Shown here: positions 6,254 through 11,514 of the stretch, one piece after another | Layout of the letters: each line of letters starts with the position of its first letter | How positions within the stretch are numbered: position 1 is the stretch's first letter | Assembly: GCA_013695195.1 (NCBI GenBank) | Contig: JACDAY010000263.1 | Coordinates: 1 to 11,514, forward strand | Direction: 5' to 3' | DNA length: 11,514 nt | From: Blastocatellia bacterium | GTDB taxonomy: Bacteria; Acidobacteriota; Blastocatellia; Pyrinomonadales; Pyrinomonadaceae | Program-made: the position numbers and the translations under genes | The notes under the pieces: model-generated | Told to the model about the DNA's origin: nothing | What the model saw: the letters and a program-made list of their open reading frames with translations, nothing else | The model's database searches: none

Positions 6254-7270
6254 ATGAAAACCAAAATAAGTTTTACGGCAATCTGCCTTTTTGCATTATT
6301 GTGCGCAATTAACGTCGACGCGCAAATTGTGGATTCAACAAAAGCCGCCGGTCAGAAGGGAGAAAAGAATGAGGATGTTCAGCCTGTGTCTTTCCCTGTA
6401 AATCAAAGAAAAGATGAGAGATATCGCATAGGTTTTCAGGATACGCTTGATATTCAGATTCATCGACATCCTGAACTCGCTCAACGCGTAAGTGTTAACT
6501 CGAACGGCACTATTAATTTATTTCGGATTCCCACACCTATTCTTGCGGTATGTAAGACCGAAGAGGAACTCGGGAATGACGTGGAGGCTGCCTACCGCAA
6601 GGATTACTTGAGAAATCCCGAAGTTAAAGTCGTTGCGGCAGAGCAGCGGTCGCAGGCATACGCCGTGATCGGTGCGGTCGAAAAACCGGGAAGTTATTTT
6701 ATAAATAGGCGTGTCCATTTACTTGAGCTCCTGGCCCAGGCCGGCGGGCCGTCCAAAGAAGCAGGGTCCAGAGTTCTTGTTGCCCGAACCGGCAGCACTT
6801 CAAGCTGTAAAATGAATGAGGCTCAGACGCCGGAGTCCGAAGAAGTCTCTTTGCTGGATTTCAAAATAGCCGATGTATTGGAAGCAAAACAAAATCTCTT
6901 AATGCAGCCCGGGGATATCGTATCAGTACTCGACGCGGATGTGGTTTACGTTTACGGCAACGTCATAAAGCAGGGACAGGTAATTATCAAGGAACCGATC
7001 ACTCTGACTCAGGCGCTGGCATCAGCCGAGGGCCTTAAACCCTCGACGAAGAAAGGCAGAGTAAGAGTTTTACGTCAAAAACCTGGAAGCCTTGAACGAG
7101 AAGAATTCGCGTACGATCTCAACGAAATCGACAAAGGCAAAGTCAATGACCCGTACCTGGAGCCGAACGACATTGTCGCCGTATCAGAGGATCGAGTCAA
7201 AAGCATATTAAATGGAATTAGAGAAAGCATTACACAGGGTATTCCAACTATTCTCTACCGATTCCCCTAA
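6254..7270 (+). CDS. SLBB-domain polysaccharide export protein (Wza-like)
   Basis: This is the predicted outer-envelope component of a polysaccharide export channel. From the ATG at 6254 it has 338 residues. MKTKISFTAICLFALLCAIN followed by VDA-Q24 is a signal peptide with a type I cleavage site. The cysteine in LLC is preceded by Leu, so it is not a lipobox, unlike E. coli Wza. A Poly_export (Wza N-terminal) domain spans about 56-130 (YRIGFQDTLDIQIHRHPEL). The first SLBB domain starts at AYAVIGAVEKPGSYF (135-149) and the second at VVYVYGNVIKQGQVII (220-235). The end (PTILYRFP) lacks an obvious Wza-type amphipathic membrane helix. A GTG at 6194 would add 20 residues in frame before the signal peptide; I prefer 6254. 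The fused kinase gene starts 11 bases after the stop, so the two are almost certainly cotranscribed and act together. Confidence 0.9.
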   Translation: MKTKISFTAICLFALLCAINVDAQIVDSTKAAGQKGEKNEDVQPVSFPVNQRKDERYRIGFQDTLDIQIHRHPELAQRVSVNSNGTINLFRIPTPILAVCKTEEELGNDVEAAYRKDYLRNPEVKVVAAEQRSQAYAVIGAVEKPGSYFINRRVHLLELLAQAGGPSKEAGSRVLVARTGSTSSCKMNEAQTPESEEVSLLDFKIADVLEAKQNLLMQPGDIVSVLDADVVYVYGNVIKQGQVIIKEPITLTQALASAEGLKPSTKKGRVRVLRQKPGSLEREEFAYDLNEIDKGKVNDPYLEPNDIVAVSEDRVKSILNGIRESITQGIPTILYRFP

Positions 7271-7281
7271 AATCACCATCT

Positions 7282-9771
7282 ATGCAAGAAAGTCGTGAAA
7301 TAATTCAGAAAAGCGTAAAAGAACCGCTCGATTTCGAGCGCCAATTCGAGCCGCAGATAGTAGCGGGCACTGGCCGTTATCCGGCTTATAAAGACGTGAA
7401 CGCCCAGGATGGCTTCCAGCTTTTAGAATATTGGCGAGCGGTACGGAAGCGAATTTGGCTTGTGATCGGGATCGCCGTCCTTATTACAACCCTGGTTGCG
7501 ATCTACATGGCTCGCAAACCTGATATTTTTTCGGCCACCGCACTCATCCAGGTGGATTCCGAACAGGCAAACCCCGATCTGGTAACAAGCGACAGGCAGC
7601 GGCCGCTCACGAATCTCGACCCGTCTTATTTTAACACTCAGCTGCGGCTGCTTGAAAGTGAAATGCTTTTGAGACGCACGATCAAAGAGCACAATCTCGA
7701 TACTAATAAGGATTTCCAAAGATTAAAAAACGAAGGCACTACGTCGGCATTGAGGTCGATGTTAAAGTCCATCGGCCTTGCCAACGATACATCCAAAAAA
7801 GAGGTTGCGGAAGTCGACGGATCAACCTCTATGACAAACTCATCACTTATTTCCGCCGACGAGATAGCAGAAGCGGTGAGGCTTGCTCCGTTTGTCCAGA
7901 TTATCAGGAACAATATGGACGTCCAGCCTGTGCGGGAATCGCGTGTAACTACAAAGGAAACTCGTCTGATCCAAATTACATTTCTTAATACGGATCCAGA
8001 ACTAGCCGCTTATGTTGTAAACGGAATAGGAGAAACTTTCACAAATGTAAATCAGGAGAAACGCTCGGGTACGAGCCGCAAAACCAACGACTTTCTCCAA
8101 AAACGCATTACCGATCTTACGTCCGAGATAAGAAGCGACGAGATAAAGCTGGTCGATCTAAAGAAGCAGGAAGGAATTCTAAAAACGGATGGCGAGCAGA
8201 CAATCGTTATTGACAGGCTATCGGGGTTGAATAAACAACTTTTGGAATCAGAAAATCTTAGAAAAAACGCTGAGGCTGATTATTTTACGATAAAGGATTC
8301 GCCGAAGCAGCTTAGATCCCTGGCCGAAGCCGAAAGCGCCCGATTTATAACAGAGCGGCAGAACTTCCTTTTAACCTTAAGGAATGAAACGCAGAAAACA
8401 ACAGCGGGCCTGGAAGCACAAAGAAGAAAACTACTTCAGGAATTTCAGGAATCAGCGTCCGAAATCAAGGAATTAGATGTACAACTGGCAAGTTTGGAAG
8501 AATCCCTGAATAAAGCTGCCCAAAAGAGTAACCAGGACATTCAAAAATTTCGCGAGGATGCGGCTGAAACTCTGATAAATAATCTGAGGACGAAGTATTT
8601 ACGTGCAAAAGAGCAGGAAGATAAAATACGCTCGGCCTTCGATGCCCAATACAACGAGGCTCAAGGCCAGAATACCGGAGCCGTTTTGCTAAAGCTTCTG
8701 GAGCAAAATATTGAGACTAATCAAAAATTTCTTGATGATTTGCGCAAGCAGCAAAGCTCGAACGATGTTGCGTCACAAGGTTCCGACAATAATATAAGTG
8801 TTGCCGGTTTTGCCATCCCGAATGCAATCCCGGTCGCACCAAGACGGCTGATGACCGTTGCAGCTGCTCTTTTTCTCTCGACATTATTCGGAATGGGACT
8901 TGCCCTTTTCCTCGAATATCTCGATGACACGATACGGACGACCGAGGAGATTGAGACTTTCCTGCAGCTTCCCGCTCTTGCGGCAATACCTGCGATCGAT
9001 TCACTGCCAAAACGCAAGCTTTTATTGGTTGGCGGCAGTGACGAAGCCGAAGACGAGAGGGCGAATTCCGAGCTGCTTATCTACTCGGATTCACGCTCAC
9101 CTTTGGCCGAAGCTTACAGGCAGCTGCGTACGTCGATCCTTCTTTCGACCGCGGGCCACGCTCCAAAATCGCTTCTGATCACCTCCAGCCTTCCTTCCGA
9201 AGGTAAAACAACGACTGCCACAAATACTGCAATAAGTCTGGCGCAAACCGGAGCAACGGTTTTGATAATCGATGCAGATATGCGGCGGCCGCGTATACAT
9301 TCGGTATTTAATATTGAAAATGGAGAAGGCTTGAGCACACTGCTTTCAAGTGAGTTGAGCGATTCGAATATTTTACGGGTGGTGAAGGTCGATGAAGGCA
9401 CGCAGTTGAATATTTTGACATCCGGCCCGATTCCGCCGAATCCGGCTGAGTTGATCGGCTCGGATCAAATGGCCAATCTTCTCAAAAAACTGCAAAATCA
9501 TTACACGCACGTTGTCGTCGATTCGCCGCCGATCACTTCATTTACAGACGGTGTTCTCATCGCATCGATGGTCGATGGCGTTATTCTCGTTGTCCACTCG
9601 GGCAAAAGCTCTCGACAGATCGTCAGGAGATCAAAACAACTATTGCACGACGTGGGCGCCAGGATTCTTGGTGTTGTTTTGAACAATGTGAATCTTCGCT
9701 CGCAGGATAACTATTACCATTATCAGAGCTATTATCATCGCAACAGCTATAATACAGATGAAAAGGATTGA
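7282..9771 (+). CDS. Wzc-type chain-length regulator fused to BY-kinase
   Basis: This 829-residue inner-membrane protein joins a Wzz-type polysaccharide co-polymerase to a bacterial tyrosine kinase, controlling assembly and export of capsule or exopolysaccharide. A cytoplasmic N-terminus of about 55 residues leads to the first membrane helix (58-76). A large periplasmic region follows, with a Wzz domain (to about 250) and long coiled coils (about 270-490). PNAIPVAP (513-520), the proline-rich motif, precedes the second helix (524-545). The kinase has the oligomerisation motif E610-x2-R613-x2-R616, Walker A SLPSEGKTT (636-644), Walker A' LIIDADMRRP (661-670) and Walker B VVVDSPP (744-750). The C-terminal tail NYYHYQSYYHRNSY (810-823) has six tyrosines for autophosphorylation. 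No cognate phosphatase gene is in the window. The start has no clear Shine-Dalgarno site; it fits the 11-base gap after the export gene. Identification is secure; the glycan is unknown. Confidence 0.95.
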   Translation: MQESREIIQKSVKEPLDFERQFEPQIVAGTGRYPAYKDVNAQDGFQLLEYWRAVRKRIWLVIGIAVLITTLVAIYMARKPDIFSATALIQVDSEQANPDLVTSDRQRPLTNLDPSYFNTQLRLLESEMLLRRTIKEHNLDTNKDFQRLKNEGTTSALRSMLKSIGLANDTSKKEVAEVDGSTSMTNSSLISADEIAEAVRLAPFVQIIRNNMDVQPVRESRVTTKETRLIQITFLNTDPELAAYVVNGIGETFTNVNQEKRSGTSRKTNDFLQKRITDLTSEIRSDEIKLVDLKKQEGILKTDGEQTIVIDRLSGLNKQLLESENLRKNAEADYFTIKDSPKQLRSLAEAESARFITERQNFLLTLRNETQKTTAGLEAQRRKLLQEFQESASEIKELDVQLASLEESLNKAAQKSNQDIQKFREDAAETLINNLRTKYLRAKEQEDKIRSAFDAQYNEAQGQNTGAVLLKLLEQNIETNQKFLDDLRKQQSSNDVASQGSDNNISVAGFAIPNAIPVAPRRLMTVAAALFLSTLFGMGLALFLEYLDDTIRTTEEIETFLQLPALAAIPAIDSLPKRKLLLVGGSDEAEDERANSELLIYSDSRSPLAEAYRQLRTSILLSTAGHAPKSLLITSSLPSEGKTTTATNTAISLAQTGATVLIIDADMRRPRIHSVFNIENGEGLSTLLSSELSDSNILRVVKVDEGTQLNILTSGPIPPNPAELIGSDQMANLLKKLQNHYTHVVVDSPPITSFTDGVLIASMVDGVILVVHSGKSSRQIVRRSKQLLHDVGARILGVVLNNVNLRSQDNYYHYQSYYHRNSYNTDEKD

Positions 9772-9830
9772 GCATCTATTTTAAGTCAGTCTAAATTCTG
9801 TTATAAGCCTATTTAAATCCCGTCCAGCTT

Positions 9831-10757
9831 ATGTCTATGCTTATCTCTATAGTTGTACCCGTTTTTAACGCAGACAGCTTTCTACACAAAACAGTGGAAG
9901 CAATAGAAATTCAGAGACAAGAGTCGAATTGGAATCTGGAATTAATAATGATCGATGACGGCAGCAAAGATAATACTTATTTGAGGGTTGAGGAATTGAG
10001 CAGAAATTATGACTACATTAAAGGTGTCAAATTATCCCGAAATTTTGGCCATCAGGCAGCCGTTCGCACAGGACTCTTTTTTTGCAAAGGAGAATATATA
10101 GCCATTCTTGACGACGATTTGCAGGACCCTCCAAGTTTGCTTCCCCGTTTTTTCGAATATTTAGAAAAAGGATATGATGTCGCCTATGGGAAAAGACGCA
10201 AACGAGACGACAAACTGATCAAGAGGTTCCCCGCCGCTTCATTTTATAGACTTTTGCGAATCCTGAGCAACATCGAAATCCCTATGGATTCCGGAGATTT
10301 TTGTGTGATGAAGAGGCATGTTGTGGAACATATGCTCACTTTGCCCGAGCGAAATCCGTTTCTTAGAGGCATGCGTGCATGGGTCGGATTCAAACAGATC
10401 GCTGTGCCTTACGAACGAAATGCAAGGGTTGAAGGCAAGTCAAATTATAAATTTGCCATGATGCTGCAACTCGGCATCGATGGAATATTTTCATTTTCTA
10501 AAGTCCCGATCAGATTTATAACGCTCATCGGCCTTTTTGGCCTTCTCTTCGCTGTTACATATGGTGTTTTGCTTCTCAGCTTGTATTTCACTGTCGGTGT
10601 CGAAGCTAGAGGATATACAACTCTTGCATTGTTAATTTTATTTTTCGGATCACTAAATTTAATTTGCCTGGGCGTGATCGGTGAATATATAGCCCGCATA
10701 TATGACGAAAGTCTCGACCGGCCTCACAGTGTCATCGAAAAGACTTTGAATTTATAA
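9831..10757 (+). CDS. Family 2 glycosyltransferase, polyprenyl-phosphate type
   Basis: This 308-residue membrane enzyme resembles GtrB/DPM1-like transferases, which move a sugar from a nucleotide donor to a polyprenyl phosphate on the cytoplasmic face. The GT-A domain shows VVPVFNA (8-14), IDDGSKDNT (41-49), SRNFGHQAAVRTG (69-81) and the metal-binding LDDDLQDPP (93-101). DSGDFCVM (153-160) and RNARVEGKSNYKF (196-208), the family's G-K-S-x-Y region, complete the active site. Two hydrophobic helices (about 228-251 and 262-287) anchor the C-terminus, as in this subfamily. Met3 is an alternative start; neither has a clear Shine-Dalgarno site. The gene lies 59 bases after the kinase gene and 15 before the methyltransferase gene, in the same direction. 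It probably supplies a lipid-linked sugar for the exported glycan or for its modification. No flippase (GtrA-like) gene is visible here. The sugar is not predictable. Confidence 0.92.
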   Translation: MSMLISIVVPVFNADSFLHKTVEAIEIQRQESNWNLELIMIDDGSKDNTYLRVEELSRNYDYIKGVKLSRNFGHQAAVRTGLFFCKGEYIAILDDDLQDPPSLLPRFFEYLEKGYDVAYGKRRKRDDKLIKRFPAASFYRLLRILSNIEIPMDSGDFCVMKRHVVEHMLTLPERNPFLRGMRAWVGFKQIAVPYERNARVEGKSNYKFAMMLQLGIDGIFSFSKVPIRFITLIGLFGLLFAVTYGVLLLSLYFTVGVEARGYTTLALLILFFGSLNLICLGVIGEYIARIYDESLDRPHSVIEKTLNL

Positions 10758-10772
10758 ACTCGACGGATAAAT

Positions 10773-11504
10773 ATGTCCAGAAAAGCGTTCGATGATTTTG
10801 ATGGATTTGCTAAGGATTACAGGCATATTCATAACGAGAATATAAAGTGCAGCGGAGCTGACAGTGATTATTTTTCAGAGCAAAAAATCGAGGAAGTCAG
10901 GAAAAATGAAACAGGCCAATCGCTAAAGGTTTTAGATTTAGGCTGCGGTGACGGCAATTCCGCAGTGTTTTTTCGGAAATATTTTTCGGCGTGTGAATAC
11001 TTTGGGCTTGATACATCCAAAGAAAGCGTATCCCTTGCCGATGAGCGAAAACTGTCCAATGCGGCCTTTTCATACTATAACGGGTTTGATATACCATTTT
11101 CGGAAAATGCTTTCGACATTGTTTTTATCGCGTGTGTTTTACACCATATCGATTCGCAACACCATGAAAAAATTCTGACAGAGGTGAAACGCGTTTTGAG
11201 GCCCTGCGGGCGTCTCTACATATTTGAGCATAACCCTTTGAATCCTTTGACCAGGCGAGTTGTCAAAAATTGTCCTTTTGATGAGGACGCTGTTTTATTA
11301 ACCTCCTTTTATACAAAAAAAATGTTGATGAAACTGGAATTCCGCGATGTAAATACCGGATATACCATCTTTTTTCCACGGCATCGGATATTCAAGGGGT
11401 TGCTTCGCCTGGAAAAATATCTGAAATGGCTGCCAATTGGCGGCCAGTATTACGTAAGGTCGATTAAGGGCAGCTCTAAAACTATTGACTCGTATGTCGG
11501 ATAA
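10773..11504 (+). CDS. Class I SAM-dependent methyltransferase
   Basis: This 243-residue soluble enzyme should transfer a methyl group from S-adenosylmethionine. The Rossmann fold is clear: motif I VLDLGCGDG (53-61), the acidic ribose-binding Asp80 ending YFGLD, FDIVFIACVLHHI (114-126) as the post-motif strand, and VLRPCGRLYIFEHNP (141-155). The following stretch, NPLTRRVVKNCPFDEDAVLL (156-175 region), is distinctive and I recall it in methyltransferases near polysaccharide and lipid-linked sugar genes; that recall is not checked. Length is normal. It begins 15 bases after the glycosyltransferase stop, with no strong Shine-Dalgarno site, and ends ten bases before the window edge. Its acceptor may be a sugar of the glycan or a lipid-linked intermediate, inferred from position only. 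A small-molecule methyltransferase cannot be excluded. Confidence 0.88.
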   Translation: MSRKAFDDFDGFAKDYRHIHNENIKCSGADSDYFSEQKIEEVRKNETGQSLKVLDLGCGDGNSAVFFRKYFSACEYFGLDTSKESVSLADERKLSNAAFSYYNGFDIPFSENAFDIVFIACVLHHIDSQHHEKILTEVKRVLRPCGRLYIFEHNPLNPLTRRVVKNCPFDEDAVLLTSFYTKKMLMKLEFRDVNTGYTIFFPRHRIFKGLLRLEKYLKWLPIGGQYYVRSIKGSSKTIDSYVG

Positions 11505-11514
11505 TCACATTCAG

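Noticed and set aside
8717..9017. Two overlapping minus-strand frames of about 97 codons inside the kinase gene
   Set aside because: Both lie antisense to the conserved second membrane helix and the linker to the kinase domain, with no start signals or recognisable domains.
9779..9807. Possible promoter before the glycosyltransferase gene (TATAAG at 9802-9807)
   Set aside because: The only hexamer at the right distance, TTTTAA at 9779-9784, matches the -35 consensus poorly, and the 59-base gap is compatible with read-through from the kinase gene.

Overview
The window looks like an ordinary chromosomal stretch of a Gram-negative, moderate-GC bacterium. The Gram-negative reading rests on a lipoprotein solute-binding protein, a cytoplasmic-type NagZ, and a Wza-like/Wzc-like export pair. 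The mix of families and the DUF4440-type secreted protein at the left edge fit Acidobacteriota (Blastocatellia/Pyrinomonadales-like). That placement is inference from gene style; there is no rRNA or other phylogenetic marker beyond mutS.

Left half, all on the minus strand. Positions 1-243 hold the 5' part of a secreted SnoaL/DUF4440-like protein, cut by the window edge, with a clear sigma70-type promoter and ribosome binding site. A 364-base gap (244-607) follows, holding several dyads, including a perfect 11+11 hairpin. Then come, read right to left, mutS (3394-6039), a GH3 beta-N-acetylhexosaminidase of NagZ type (2177-3283) and a family 5 solute-binding lipoprotein (608-2155, TTG start with a strong Shine-Dalgarno). 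nagZ and the binding protein are 21 bases apart and probably cotranscribed. Together they suggest muropeptide or amino-sugar salvage, but no permease or ATPase gene is present here.

Right half, all on the plus strand. A divergent intergenic region (6040-6253) separates mutS from the start of an exopolysaccharide/capsule cluster. The cluster holds a two-SLBB polysaccharide export protein (6254-7270), a fused Wzz/BY-kinase of Wzc type with a C-terminal tyrosine cluster (7282-9771), a polyprenyl-phosphate-type family 2 glycosyltransferase with two C-terminal membrane helices (9831-10757) and a class I SAM methyltransferase (10773-11504). The export protein and the kinase would form the trans-envelope channel and its length/assembly control. 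The glycosyltransferase and methyltransferase would make or decorate the glycan precursor. The cluster probably continues past the right edge.

I found no tRNA, rRNA, CRISPR array, insertion sequence or phage gene, and no convincing intrinsic terminator. I do not see an obviously new system. The best leads are the nagZ/orphan binding-protein pair, the dyad-rich gap at 244-607, and a split in Shine-Dalgarno use between genes.
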